64,000 nt of DNA from Pseudofulvibacter geojedonensis (GCF_042675745.1 NZ_JBHTJM010000010.1:310001-374000); one strand, 5' to 3'; positions 14,769 to 24,150 are shown, numbered from the stretch's first letter. A program made the numbers and translations. The notes: generated from the letters alone by a model not told the origin.

Positions 14769-15722
14769 GGAATAAGTTTAAATTCAATAATACCATGAAT
14801 CTCGTCATATATAATTAATTCTCTTGGTCTTTTCGATGGTAAAGGAATATCTACAAAATAACTGTTCTTCTCCCTTTTAAATGTTAAATCGTTGGAGAAC
14901 TTTTGGTTGTTAAATTTATAACTGTAATATCTAGTAGAATCTATTTCAGTAAAATTAAGTTTAATACTTTTTTTATCTTTAATCTTAATTAACCCTTTAT
15001 GAAATTGATTGATTTTTAAACCTGAGTTAAAATAAGTCCCATGAAAAATAGGGTTATAATAAAAAGTTTCTTTTGAGATAGTTTTTTTTAAGAATTGCCA
15101 TTCTTTTTTATCTGGATAGTGAGTAAGAATAAAATTTTCAGGAGGAGTAAAAAAGTATTCGTCAGAAAAATCAAATTTATTAGGAACTTTCCTCGAGTTA
15201 CCTGTAGACCAAGTAGCATCAATTAGTTTCCACTCATTGTTTATTCTAACTGCATTCCAGGCATGATTAGAGGAGCTTCTAACTCTACCAATTTTTCGAG
15301 TATATTGTTTGGTGCCACCCACTATTACAATAGACTCTATTTGGAGATATTTATATATGTAGTTTAAAATAAGGGAGTAGCCTTCACAGATTGCTTTTTT
15401 AGAAGAAAAGCATTTGTTTGCATACTTTCTTTTTTGTTTAGCTAATTTTGATGAATATTGGTGGTCGTCAGGAATAGATTTATAAGGTGTTTTACCGCTA
15501 TCAAGGTATTTGAAGTCATAACTAATATTATTAGAAACCCAATAATAAGCTGCCCTAACTCGATCTTCTTCAGAAGTGAAATCATCCTTTATTTTTTGAG
15601 CTAAATCATTTATAGATGAAAACTTTTTAGGGTATTTAGCAACTATAGCATCAACTTTACTATAATCTTGAGCAAGAGAAAATTGTAAAAAGAAAAATAA
15701 GAGAAGGTAAATGTTTTTTCAT
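14765..15722 (-). pseudogene. Secreted transglutaminase-like protein, frameshifted at the start codon
   Basis: The reading frame is open from about 15715 to 14765 and encodes a signal-peptide core (IYLLLFFFLQFSLAQ), then a transglutaminase-like domain with Cys in KKAICEGYS, His in SNHAWNAV and Asp in LIDATW, so the catalytic triad is intact. The only fitting ATG (15722) is out of frame: it is followed by six A, whereas five would give MKNIYLLL. In the coding frame a TGA overlaps that ATG, and the first internal start is a GTG at 15322 that omits the signal and the Cys. A single-base insertion, a sequencing error or a slippage-controlled gene are all possible. Confidence 0.75.
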
Positions 15723-15754
15723 AATTTACATTCATCAAAAAATGAACCAAATTA

Positions 15755-16573
15755 TTATAAACTATTCACTGTTTTTTTAATAGCTACCAAATTACTTAAT
15801 AAACCTTCTAAATGATCTAAGTGTAGCATATTAGCGCCGTCGCTTTTTGCGTTAGCAGGATCGAAATGGGTTTCTATAAATAATCCGTCTACATTGTTAA
15901 CTACTCCAGCACGGGCAATAGTTTCAATCATATCAGGTCTACCACCTGTTACACCAGTACTTTGGTTAGGTTGCTGTAACGAATGAGTAACATCTAAAAC
16001 TGTAGGAGCAAACTTACGCATAGTAGGAATGCCTCTAAAGTCTACAATCATATCTTGGTAACCAAACATTGTTCCTCTATCGGTAACCCACACTTGTTCA
16101 TTTCCAGATTCTTTTACTTTAGTTACAGCGTGTTGCATACTTTCCGGACTCATAAATTGTCCTTTTTTTAAGTTCACCACTTTTCCAGTCTTAGCTGCAG
16201 CCACTACTAAATCAGTCTGTCTTACTAAAAAAGCCGGTATTTGTAAAACGTCCACATATTCTGCAGCCATGGCAGCATCTGATGCTTCGTGGATATCTGT
16301 TACTGTAGGTACATTAAATGTGTCTGATACTTTCTTTAAAATTTTTAATGCTTTTTCATCTCCAATTCCAGTAAAACTATCTAATCTACTGCGATTAGCT
16401 TTTCTAAACGACCCCTTAAAAACATAAGGTATTTCTAACTTGTCAGTAATACCAATTACTTTTTCAGCTATTCGTAAAGCCATTTCTTCACTTTCTATAG
16501 CACATGGTCCTGCTAATAAAAAGAAGTTATTACTGTTAGTATGTTTTATGTTCGGAATTAAAGATAAGTTCAT
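15755..16573 (-). CDS. kdsA: 3-deoxy-8-phosphooctulonate synthase
   Basis: Condenses phosphoenolpyruvate with arabinose 5-phosphate to make KDO 8-phosphate for the inner core of lipopolysaccharide. 272 residues, the usual length. Family segments include FFLLAGPCAIES near residue 20, FKGSFRKANRSR, the central DVLQIPAFLVRQTDL, NLKKGQFMSP, and the C-terminal GLFIETHFDPANAKSDG. The gene stands alone, leftward, with a divergent typA. It indicates an outer membrane with KDO-containing LPS. Confidence 0.95.
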   Translation of the reverse strand: MNLSLIPNIKHTNSNNFFLLAGPCAIESEEMALRIAEKVIGITDKLEIPYVFKGSFRKANRSRLDSFTGIGDEKALKILKKVSDTFNVPTVTDIHEASDAAMAAEYVDVLQIPAFLVRQTDLVVAAAKTGKVVNLKKGQFMSPESMQHAVTKVKESGNEQVWVTDRGTMFGYQDMIVDFRGIPTMRKFAPTVLDVTHSLQQPNQSTGVTGGRPDMIETIARAGVVNNVDGLFIETHFDPANAKSDGANMLHLDHLEGLLSNLVAIKKTVNSL

Positions 16574-16728
16574 GTCTCAAAATTTTATGCAAATCTAAGC
16601 ATTAATCATTCAATTTTTAGTTAAATAATTCTAAACTCAATAGGTAGAGTGTAAAATGCTGAATGTTAGCTTTTTGTTAGCGGTTTAATTTAAAGAGAAA
16701 CTGTAGTTATAAAACCAAAATAAATACC

Positions 16729-16736
16729 TACTTTTG
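16729..16736 (+). promoter_or_regulatory. -7 box of typA
   Basis: TACTTTTG matches TAnnTTTG and is followed by GCGCC, 24 nt before the typA ATG. No clear -33 element was found. Confidence 0.5.
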
Positions 16737-16760
16737 CGCCCTTAAAAGCAAAGAATACAA

Positions 16761-18560
16761 ATGAGTACCATTAAAAATATTGCAATTATTGCTCACGTAG
16801 ACCACGGTAAGACTACTTTGGTAGATAAAATTATGTATCACTGTCAGTTATTTCGTGAGAATGAAAATACAGGTGATTTAATTTTAGATAATAACGATTT
16901 AGAGCGTGAAAGGGGAATTACTATTACTTCTAAAAACGTTTCGGTTACTTACAAAGGAACTAAAATTAATATTATTGATACACCTGGTCACGCCGATTTC
17001 GGAGGAGAAGTAGAGCGTGTATTAAATATGGCAGATGGGGTTTTATTATTGGTAGATGCTTTTGAAGGGCCAATGCCTCAGACTCGTTTTGTATTACAGA
17101 AAGCTATCGATTTAGGTTTAAAACCATGTGTAGTTGTAAACAAGGTTGATAAAGAAAACTGTACGCCAGATGAGGTTCATGAGAAAGTATTCGACTTAAT
17201 GTTCGAATTAGGAGCCGAAGAGTGGCAAATGGATTTCCCTACTGTATACGGTTCTGCTAAGAACAATTGGATGAGTGAAGATTGGCAAAACCAAACAGAG
17301 AATATAGAACCATTATTAGATATGGTTTTAGAGCATATTCCAGAATACAAAGTACCAGAAGGAAATACCCAGATGCTAATTACATCTTTAGATTATTCTT
17401 CATTTACAGGAAGAATAGCTATTGGTCGTTTAACTAGAGGTACTTTAAAAGAAGGAATGCAAATTTCTTTGTGTAAACGAGATGGTTCTATTGTAAAATC
17501 AAAAATTAAAGAATTACATGTTTTTGAAGGGCTAGGACGTAAAAAAGTTGCTGAGGTTCAAGCTGGTGACATTTGTGCATTAGTTGGATTGGAAGGTTTT
17601 GATATAGGTGACACGATTGCTGATATTGAAAATCCAGAATCATTACAAACTATCGCAATTGATGAACCAACTATGAGTATGTTGTTTACCATTAACGACT
17701 CTCCTTTCTTTGGGAAAGATGGTAAATTTGTAACATCTCGTCATATTAAAGATCGTTTAACTAAAGAGTTAGAAAAGAACTTAGCCTTAAGAGTTCAAGA
17801 TACTGGTAGTGCAGATAAGTTTTTAGTATTTGGTCGTGGTGTATTACACTTATCGGTTTTAATAGAAACAATGCGTAGAGAAGGATATGAGCTTCAAATT
17901 GGTCAACCTCAAGTAATTATTAAGGAGATTGATGGAGTTAAGTGTGAGCCAGTAGAGGAATTAACTATAGATTTACCTGAGTCTGTTTCAGGAAAGGCAG
18001 TAGAAATGGTTTCTTTACGTAAAGGAGAAATGACTTCTATGGAAGCAAAAGGAGATAGAATGATTTGTGAGTTTATAATACCATCTAGAGGAATTATAGG
18101 TTTACGTAATCAGTTATTAACTGCTACAGCAGGAGAGGCAATCATGGCTCACCGTTATAAAGAATATCAACCTATTAAAGGAGGAATTCCAGAAAGACAA
18201 AAAGGATCGTTAATTTCTATGGAAAAAGGAACTGCTATCCCTTATTCTATTGACAAATTACAAGATAGAGGGCGTTTCTTTATCGATCCGGGAGAAGAAA
18301 TTTATGAAGGTCAGGTTATTGGAGAGCATTCTAAAGGAAATGATTTAGTAGTAAACGTTACTAAAACTAAGAAGCTATCAAATGTACGCTCTGCGGGAGC
18401 AGATGATAAAGCTAAGATTGCACCAGCAATTAAGTTTTCATTAGAAGAGGCTTTAGAATACATACAAAAAGATGAATATGTTGAGGTAACACCTAATTTC
18501 TTACGATTAAGAAAAGTTCATTTAACAGAAAATGAAAGAAAACGTAATCCGATTACGTAA
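16761..18560 (+). CDS. typA: Ribosome-associated translational GTPase TypA/BipA
   Basis: 599-residue translation-factor GTPase that binds ribosomes and supports assembly and stress adaptation. The G domain carries AHVDHGKTT (G1), RGITI (G2), DTPGHADFGGEV (G3) and NKVDK (G4). Domains II and V and the BipA-specific C-terminal domain follow, including RGIIGLRNQLLTAT and FIDPGEEIYEGQVIGEH. Length and motif order are those of full-length BipA rather than EF-G or LepA. Monocistronic, with its own promoter and a strong terminator. Confidence 0.97.
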   Translation: MSTIKNIAIIAHVDHGKTTLVDKIMYHCQLFRENENTGDLILDNNDLERERGITITSKNVSVTYKGTKINIIDTPGHADFGGEVERVLNMADGVLLLVDAFEGPMPQTRFVLQKAIDLGLKPCVVVNKVDKENCTPDEVHEKVFDLMFELGAEEWQMDFPTVYGSAKNNWMSEDWQNQTENIEPLLDMVLEHIPEYKVPEGNTQMLITSLDYSSFTGRIAIGRLTRGTLKEGMQISLCKRDGSIVKSKIKELHVFEGLGRKKVAEVQAGDICALVGLEGFDIGDTIADIENPESLQTIAIDEPTMSMLFTINDSPFFGKDGKFVTSRHIKDRLTKELEKNLALRVQDTGSADKFLVFGRGVLHLSVLIETMRREGYELQIGQPQVIIKEIDGVKCEPVEELTIDLPESVSGKAVEMVSLRKGEMTSMEAKGDRMICEFIIPSRGIIGLRNQLLTATAGEAIMAHRYKEYQPIKGGIPERQKGSLISMEKGTAIPYSIDKLQDRGRFFIDPGEEIYEGQVIGEHSKGNDLVVNVTKTKKLSNVRSAGADDKAKIAPAIKFSLEEALEYIQKDEYVEVTPNFLRLRKVHLTENERKRNPIT

Positions 18561-18581
18561 TTAGATTGCGATAATAAATAT

Positions 18582-18614
18582 AAAGCCATTGTGTTAACCG
18601 CAATGGCTTTTTTT
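18582..18614 (+). terminator. typA terminator
   Basis: AAAGCCATTG (18582-18591) pairs with CAATGGCTTT (18601-18610) and continues into a T-run. Confidence 0.9.
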
Positions 18615-18649
18615 GTATCATTGCTATGGTTTTATTTAAATAGAAGAAA

Positions 18650-18886
18650 ATGGATATAACATTAATAGAAATAGTAGGTTATTTAGCTTCATTATGTGTA
18701 TTGATATCTTTTACAATGAAAGATGTTAAAAAGTTACGAATGATAAATATAGTAGGATGTTTATTGTTTGTTATTTATGGGTTGATGATGGAAAGCTTAA
18801 GAGTAGGCTTGCCAATTATTTTAACCAATGCTGCTATTATGGCAATTAATGGATATTACTCATTTTTCGCTAAAAAAGAAGCCTAA
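18650..18886 (+). CDS. Small YgjV-like membrane protein
   Basis: 78 residues with three hydrophobic segments (about 5-22, 32-48, 54-74). The pattern EIVGYLASLCVLISFTMKDVKKLRMINIVGCLLFVIYG resembles half of the YgjV/inner-membrane family, whose members share a repeated three-helix unit distantly like SWEET/PQ-loop proteins. It lies alone between the typA terminator and trxB. The function is unknown; homologues are sometimes mislabelled uroporphyrinogen decarboxylase. Confidence 0.72.
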   Translation: MDITLIEIVGYLASLCVLISFTMKDVKKLRMINIVGCLLFVIYGLMMESLRVGLPIILTNAAIMAINGYYSFFAKKEA

Positions 18887-19001
18887 ATAAAAACATTTTA
18901 TCAATCAATAATTATTATTGATTTAGTCTAGGGAGTTAGTTCTCTTAGAATGTTTTATTTTTGTTTTCGTATTAACCCCAACTCAATTAAAAAAAAGAAA
19001 T

Positions 19002-19964
19002 ATGTCAGAAGCAATAGAAAGAGTAAAGTGCTTAATTATAGGATCAGGTCCAGCAGGATATACTGCAGCTATTTATGCAGCTAGAGCAAACATGAAACCA
19101 GTCATGTATCAAGGTTCTCAACCAGGTGGACAGTTAACTACAACCAATGAAGTAGAAAACTTTCCTGGTTACCCTGAAGGAATTACAGGGCCACAAATGA
19201 TGATAGAGTTACGCAATCAAGCAGAGCGTTTTGAAACAGATGTTAGAGATGGTTGGATAACTAAAGTTGACTTTTCTGGAGATGTACATAAAGTGTGGAT
19301 TAACGATGAAAAAGAAATTCATTGTGATACTGTAATTATTTCTACAGGGGCTTCTGCTAAGTACTTAGGATTAGAGTCTGAGCAAAAGTATTTAAAAATG
19401 GGTGGAGGAGTTTCTGCTTGTGCTGTTTGTGACGGTTTCTTCTATAAAAACCAAGAGGTAATTATTGTAGGAGCTGGAGACTCAGCTTGTGAAGAAGCTC
19501 ATTACTTATCTAAGCTATGTAGTAAAGTTACCATGTTGGTAAGAAGAGATGAGTTTAGAGCCTCTAAGATTATGGAAGCCAGAGTACGTAACACAGAGAA
19601 TATTGAAATTTTATTAAATACTGAAACTGTTGAAGTTTTAGGTGATGATTACGGAGTAACTGGTGCAAGAGTTAAGAATAGAGAAACTGGAGAGGAACAA
19701 GATATTCCAGCCACTGGATTCTTTGTTGCAGTTGGGCATAAACCAAATACAGACATCTTTAAAGATTATATAACTCTTGATGAAACAGGATATATTATTA
19801 ATGAACCAGGTTCCTCTAAAACCAATGTTCCTGGAGTATTTGTATCAGGAGATGCAGCAGATCATGTATACAGACAAGCAATTACTGCTGCAGGAACAGG
19901 ATGTATGGCAGCCTTAGATGCTGAGCGTTATTTAGCTGCTAAAGAAGCAGAAATGGTTTCTTAA
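19002..19964 (+). CDS. trxB: Thioredoxin reductase
   Basis: NADPH-dependent flavoenzyme that keeps thioredoxin reduced. 320 residues. FAD binding is shown by IIGSGPAGYTAAIYAARA at 13-29, the redox centre by CAVC at 140-143, the NADPH site by VGAGDSACEEA, and the C-terminal FAD segment by SGDAADHVYRQAITAAGTG. It probably feeds the thioredoxin-fold proteins elsewhere in the window. A bidirectional terminator follows at 19981. Confidence 0.96.
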   Translation: MSEAIERVKCLIIGSGPAGYTAAIYAARANMKPVMYQGSQPGGQLTTTNEVENFPGYPEGITGPQMMIELRNQAERFETDVRDGWITKVDFSGDVHKVWINDEKEIHCDTVIISTGASAKYLGLESEQKYLKMGGGVSACAVCDGFFYKNQEVIIVGAGDSACEEAHYLSKLCSKVTMLVRRDEFRASKIMEARVRNTENIEILLNTETVEVLGDDYGVTGARVKNRETGEEQDIPATGFFVAVGHKPNTDIFKDYITLDETGYIINEPGSSKTNVPGVFVSGDAADHVYRQAITAAGTGCMAALDAERYLAAKEAEMVS

Positions 19965-19980
19965 GAAAAGAGATAAGAAT

Positions 19981-20013
19981 AAAAAAGCCTTCAAGTTACT
20001 TGAAGGCTTTTTT
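19981..20013. terminator. Bidirectional terminator between trxB and DUF2807 gene
   Basis: A 15-bp perfect stem, AAAAAAGCCTTCAAG with CTTGAAGGCTTTTTT around TTA, serves both convergent genes. Confidence 0.92.
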
Positions 20014-20026
20014 ATATAATAGATTT

Positions 20027-20851
20027 TTATTTTTTATAGAGTCTTGCAGAATCTGCAAACTTTCTTAAATCAATTTTAGGAGTATTGTAAATGTATACTT
20101 CTGAAGAACCAGAAGCTTCTAAGGATAAATTATCTTTAACTTCTATATGGCAATCGCTACTTCCTTCAGCTATCATAGTACAATCTTGAGCTGTTAATTT
20201 ATCACCTCTAAAGTTAGTAGCATTATCTGCTCTTAACTGTAAGTTGCCAGTTTCACCTTCTATTCTTGCATTTGCTTTTTGGTACAAATCAAATTTTAGG
20301 GTGCTTACATTAATTAAGGCTTTTATGTCGCTGGATTCGCTCATTTCTATGTTACAATTTTCACCACTTAGGTTGAGTTCAATTTTAGATTTTTTTTGAG
20401 CAAATAGCTTGAAATCTTCAACTTTTGCCGTAAAAAATAGTTTAGAAGCATCTCTTGTGTAAATCTTTAAGCTAGGTAACTCTACATCTATTAAAGAGTT
20501 CAATACGGCTTTATTTTGTAATTCAATTTTATTAAATACATCTGTAAAAGTAACACGAATACTCAATTTCTTTTTTGATGTAATATTGTGAGATGTTTTT
20601 ATCGATAAATTTTCATCAACTACATCGAATAAAATTATATCGTGTAAATTTTCATCTGCTTCAATTTCAATCATTGGAGTAGTACCTTTTAAAATAAAAA
20701 CTTCTATATCTTCATTAATAGATAGAGAGTTAAAGGCGGCTAACTCATGTTGTTTAACTTTTACTAGTTTATTCCCTTTTATCTTTTCTTTTTTCTGAGC
20801 AAATCCTACACTAGCTATTATAAATGTTACTAATAACAATTTTAGTTTCAT
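20027..20851 (-). CDS. DUF2807 secreted adhesin-like protein
   Basis: 275-residue exported protein (signal peptide MKLKLLLVTFIIASVGFAQ) with a DUF2807 head/GIN domain, a right-handed beta-solenoid predicted from alternating short strands (LKIYTRDASKLFF, IEMSESSDIKALI, MIAEGSSDCHIEV). I start it at the ATG at 20851 because the 20 residues upstream in the longer frame contain no signal and would hide this one. It follows a paralogue at 20989 and the PspC gene, as in other Flavobacteriia. A periplasmic or cell-surface role is likely, but none is demonstrated. Confidence 0.82.
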   Translation of the reverse strand: MKLKLLLVTFIIASVGFAQKKEKIKGNKLVKVKQHELAAFNSLSINEDIEVFILKGTTPMIEIEADENLHDIILFDVVDENLSIKTSHNITSKKKLSIRVTFTDVFNKIELQNKAVLNSLIDVELPSLKIYTRDASKLFFTAKVEDFKLFAQKKSKIELNLSGENCNIEMSESSDIKALINVSTLKFDLYQKANARIEGETGNLQLRADNATNFRGDKLTAQDCTMIAEGSSDCHIEVKDNLSLEASGSSEVYIYNTPKIDLRKFADSARLYKK

Positions 20852-20936
20852 ATTGTTAATTTTAATAAGGTTTAATTGTTTAAAACAAAAACATTGCCAA
20901 AAAGTAAGCATTATTACCCAATCATGAAAGTTTACA

Positions 20937-20965
20937 CATAAAAAAAGCCAACTTTTTAGTTGGCT
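20937..20965 (-). terminator. Terminator after the DUF2807 lipoprotein gene
   Basis: On the minus strand AGCCAACT pairs with AGTTGGCT around a four-base loop and is followed by a run of T. It separates the two DUF2807 genes. Confidence 0.88.
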
Positions 20966-20988
20966 AAATAATGTTTATAAGTTAGAGC

Positions 20989-21717
20989 TTAATAAGCTTT
21001 AATGCTTCCAGCAGAACTGTTGTCTTTCTGCACATTAGCCGGATTTCCGCTATACCTAATAGAAGAAGCACTACTTGATTCGGCATCTATAGAAGAAGTA
21101 CAGTTTACGTTAATACTAGAAGCACTAGATGCGTCCGTCAAACAATTTTCTGCTAACATGTTTTTGGCATTGATAGTACTAGCAGAAGAAGCTTTAGCTT
21201 CAATGTAATTGGTTTTTCCGTTTAATTTAATAGTTGCAGCACTACTAGCTTTGCAACTAATATTAGTTACTTCTGCAGTAAGTTTAACTGTTGCAGCACT
21301 ACTTGCTTGTAAAGATAATTTTTCAGTGTTTAAAATGTTGGTAGCGGCAACATGAGAAGCACTAGATGCTTTAATAGCATTAATATCAGTAAAATTGACT
21401 AATATTTTTTTAGATTCACTTTTATCTATTTTTTCGGTGGTATAAATTTCAAGGCATCCATTTACAACTTCTGTTTTAATAATTTCAAGAAGGTTCTCGT
21501 CTGCTTGAACCTTTACTAGGTTATCAGTACTTTGAGTGATGTATACATCTAAACCATTTGAAGCTTTAATACTTGAAAAGTCTTGATTTACAATTCGTTC
21601 TTCGGTTTGTACGTTCCCGTTACCTTTAACACCTGGATCAATTTGTAGGTTGAAATTACAACCAACTAAAAAAACGCTAAGTATTAAAGTGATTAAAAAT
21701 TTTGCTAGAGCTGTCAT
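20989..21717 (-). CDS. DUF2807 lipoprotein with Ser/Ala-rich solenoid repeats
   Basis: 242 residues: lipobox VGC (lipidated Cys20) then a DUF2807 domain. From about residue 115 the chain repeats KASSAS, QASSAA, CKASSAA, AKASSAS, DASSAS, ESSSAS and NSSAG at intervals of roughly 15-20 residues, each followed by a short strand, as expected for successive turns of a beta-solenoid with small residues stacked inside. It lies between PspC (upstream, 105 nt) and a second DUF2807 gene, with a terminator after it. Surface or periplasmic structural role inferred; function unknown. Confidence 0.84.
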   Translation of the reverse strand: MTALAKFLITLILSVFLVGCNFNLQIDPGVKGNGNVQTEERIVNQDFSSIKASNGLDVYITQSTDNLVKVQADENLLEIIKTEVVNGCLEIYTTEKIDKSESKKILVNFTDINAIKASSASHVAATNILNTEKLSLQASSAATVKLTAEVTNISCKASSAATIKLNGKTNYIEAKASSASTINAKNMLAENCLTDASSASSINVNCTSSIDAESSSASSIRYSGNPANVQKDNSSAGSIKAY

Positions 21718-21822
21718 TTTTTGATTTTTTTAAGTTAGGATTTAAAAAGTCTAACAATTACTACTCTTTTAGTTGGTTTAGGTTGATGAGTCCTAGTAAG
21801 TAATTGCTAGACTTGACTGCAT

Positions 21823-23595
21823 TTAATCGTTATCTTTTTTTATTTTAATTCCGTTTTCATCAATTTTTACTTTTACAGATTCTTCGTCATTATTAACATC
21901 TATATCAATTCCATTACCATCAATAATAACTTTTCCTTTTTCGTCTCCTTCGCTAATATTAATATTTAAACCATTCTCATTAATAATAACTCTTCCATTT
22001 TCTGTTTCTTCAATATGAATATCTTTTTCTGGGCAATCTAAACATTTTGTTTCTCCAGTTAAGACTTCTAAGTAGTGACCTTCATCACCATTTTCTAGAA
22101 TATCATTATAGTGATCTGTATTTCTATGGTAATAATACGTGTTCTCATCAGCAATCATAACCATACCCTCAGGTAAATACAAGGTAACTTCTACTTCTTG
22201 TTCGTTGTATTTTTGTTCAGGACTAGCTAATAGATAATTGTTTAAAGATAATGTGTTATTTTCTAAAGAGTATTGATAATCAATATCTAAGGCTCTTTGT
22301 TTAGCAGATTGATGATTGTTTCCGTAAGCTTCTTTTCTAATTTTAATATTAGCAATAGAGTCTTTAGTAGATTTAACAATTAATCTAATATCCTGAGCTA
22401 AGATGTGCTTAACATCACTTTCGTCGTATACAAATTGTTCATTACCTCTTCTGTACATTTCTGTAGGGAAGTTTTCGTTGGTAATCATTTGTATTTTTAG
22501 GGTGTCGTTTTTAGTAACAGGTAAATCCTCTTTTATAGTTACCTGTGCTTGGCTAGATGTGCTTATAGCAGATTTTACTCCAAATCCAATTAATCCTATT
22601 AATGATAAAAACCATACAAAAGACAAGATTATTTTGGTAACATTACCAATAGACCTTAAGTTTTTAATTAAAATTTTAAAACCTAAATAAGCTATAACAA
22701 AAGCTGGAATTCCTACAGCAAAAAACGCGCTAATAGCAACTAACCACATTGGCCATTGAGAGGTTTGATCATAAAGTTCTATTTGGTTAGAAAAATCAAA
22801 TCCAAATACGCTAAAAGACCCCGCTGTTAGCAATCCTATAACTAAACTAATTAATGTAGTAATTCCTATAAAAACTAGAAATGCCCCAAAGAGTTTACCA
22901 AAAACCTTTATTAGTTTTAAAAAGAAAGAGCCTAAAGCGTCAAAGAATTTAGAAATTCCATCTTGTGCTTTGTTTCCATATTTATGGTAATCTACATTTT
23001 TTACGGTCTCTGAAGCAGAATCAAAACCCTCACGAATTTTTTTCTCTATGTTTTCAATATTAATAGGGTCTCCAGTCATTGCAATCTTCTCGGCGGTGGT
23101 TCTTGCTTCAGGAATTAATACCCATAAAAGTATATATATTAAAATTGTTACTCCACCAGTAGGGAATGTTAGAATAAAGAATAATAGTCTAAATATTATT
23201 GGGTTAATTCCAAAGTAATGCCCCAATCCGGAAGAAACCCCTCCCACATATTTATTATTGGTATCTCTGTATAATTTTCTTTTATTATTGTTATAAGTAT
23301 TGCTTTTTGGTACTTCATCAAAAATATCTTCGTCAACCATATAATCTTCTGGTTGCCCCATGATGTTGATGATTTCATCTACTTCGTTTATACCAATAAC
23401 TTGTCTTTCATTTTGCATTTTATTAGAGAATAACTCGGCTATTCTCGCTTCAATATCTGCAATTATTTCATCTTCACCAGACGCACCAGCAAAAGAACGT
23501 TTTACGGCACTCAGGTAGTTTTGTAATTTTAAGTATGCATTTTCATCTATATGAAAAATCATACCGCCTAAGTTTATATTTACTGTCTTATTCAT
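21823..23595 (-). CDS. PspC-domain membrane protein
   Basis: 590 residues. A short N-terminal domain (1-100) includes DEIIADIEARIAELFSNKM. A PspC domain follows at about 104-165 (KLYRDTNNKYVGGVSSGLGHYFGI), then further transmembrane helices to about 350, and a long C-terminal extracytoplasmic region ending in acidic repeats (GRVIINENGLNINI, GKVIIDGNGIDIDV, VKVKIDENGIKIKK). PspC proteins sense or respond to envelope stress. Its start overlaps the end of padR by 8 nt, so PadR and PspC are coupled. Confidence 0.88.
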   Translation of the reverse strand: MNKTVNINLGGMIFHIDENAYLKLQNYLSAVKRSFAGASGEDEIIADIEARIAELFSNKMQNERQVIGINEVDEIINIMGQPEDYMVDEDIFDEVPKSNTYNNNKRKLYRDTNNKYVGGVSSGLGHYFGINPIIFRLLFFILTFPTGGVTILIYILLWVLIPEARTTAEKIAMTGDPINIENIEKKIREGFDSASETVKNVDYHKYGNKAQDGISKFFDALGSFFLKLIKVFGKLFGAFLVFIGITTLISLVIGLLTAGSFSVFGFDFSNQIELYDQTSQWPMWLVAISAFFAVGIPAFVIAYLGFKILIKNLRSIGNVTKIILSFVWFLSLIGLIGFGVKSAISTSSQAQVTIKEDLPVTKNDTLKIQMITNENFPTEMYRRGNEQFVYDESDVKHILAQDIRLIVKSTKDSIANIKIRKEAYGNNHQSAKQRALDIDYQYSLENNTLSLNNYLLASPEQKYNEQEVEVTLYLPEGMVMIADENTYYYHRNTDHYNDILENGDEGHYLEVLTGETKCLDCPEKDIHIEETENGRVIINENGLNINISEGDEKGKVIIDGNGIDIDVNNDEESVKVKIDENGIKIKKDND

Positions 23596-23932
23596 CGTTA
23601 GTGTTTTTTTTGCTAGTTACAATTGTTACTGCTTGTTGTAGGTTATCCCAAGTTTTTGTTAATTCTGTTAAAAATGTTTTTCCGTTTTCTGTTAAAGTGT
23701 AATACTTTCTTGGTGGTCCAGAAGTAGATTCTTCCCATCTGTAGTTAAGTAATCCAGCATTCTTTAATCTTGTAAGCAGTGGGTATATTGTACCTTCTAC
23801 TACAAGCATTTTTGCGTCTTTTAGCGTTTCTAGAATTTCAGCTACATAAGCATCATGTCCATCTAAAATAGATAATATGCAGTACTCTAGCACTCCTTTA
23901 CGCATTTGTGCTTTTGTGTTTTCTAACTTCAT
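23588..23932 (-). CDS. PadR-family transcriptional regulator
   Basis: 114-residue winged-helix repressor of the PadR family. Its features are QMRKGVLEYCILSIL at the start, the recognition region VEGTIYPLLTRLKNAGLLNYRW and the wing ESTSGPPRKYYTLTENGKTFL. The start overlaps the stop of a 48-residue upstream ORF (TGA within CTATGAAG), and the 3' end overlaps the PspC gene. An inverted repeat over the operon promoter at 24169-24196 is a likely binding site. PadR plus PspC plus DUF2807 is a recurring Flavobacteriia arrangement. Confidence 0.9.
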   Translation of the reverse strand: MKLENTKAQMRKGVLEYCILSILDGHDAYVAEILETLKDAKMLVVEGTIYPLLTRLKNAGLLNYRWEESTSGPPRKYYTLTENGKTFLTELTKTWDNLQQAVTIVTSKKNTNDE

Positions 23933-24075
23933 AGTAATTCTTTAATAATTTGTTTAATAGCAGAGCTATTGCCAAGGGTTAAACTAATAGATTCTTGATT
24001 ATAAGATTGTGAAACTGACCTAATAGCAAGTTCCTCCTTGGCTTGATTTGTGTTTTTGTTCGTTTTTTGATTCAT
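23929..24075 (-). CDS. Small hypothetical ORF (48 aa) leading the padR operon
   Basis: A 49-codon ORF starting MNQKTNKNTNQAKEELAIRS and ending AIKQIIKELL. Its TGA overlaps the padR ATG by two bases, which argues for translational coupling and against chance. The N-terminus is Asn/Lys-rich and the C-terminal half looks helical (GNSSAIKQIIKELL). There is no signal peptide or transmembrane segment and I recognise no family. Its ATG lies about 76 nt downstream of a good promoter. It may be a small regulatory protein or simply a translated leader. Confidence 0.55.
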   Translation of the reverse strand: MNQKTNKNTNQAKEELAIRSVSQSYNQESISLTLGNSSAIKQIIKELL

Positions 24076-24150
24076 GATTTATGATGTTTTTTGATGATGG
24101 ATGATTCTAATTTTTTAAAGTTGATTAGACTTATATAGTAATATCCTATG

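Noticed and set aside
21002..21208. Rightward ORF within the DUF2807 lipoprotein gene
   Set aside because: Arises from the repetitive Ser/Ala codons read on the opposite strand.
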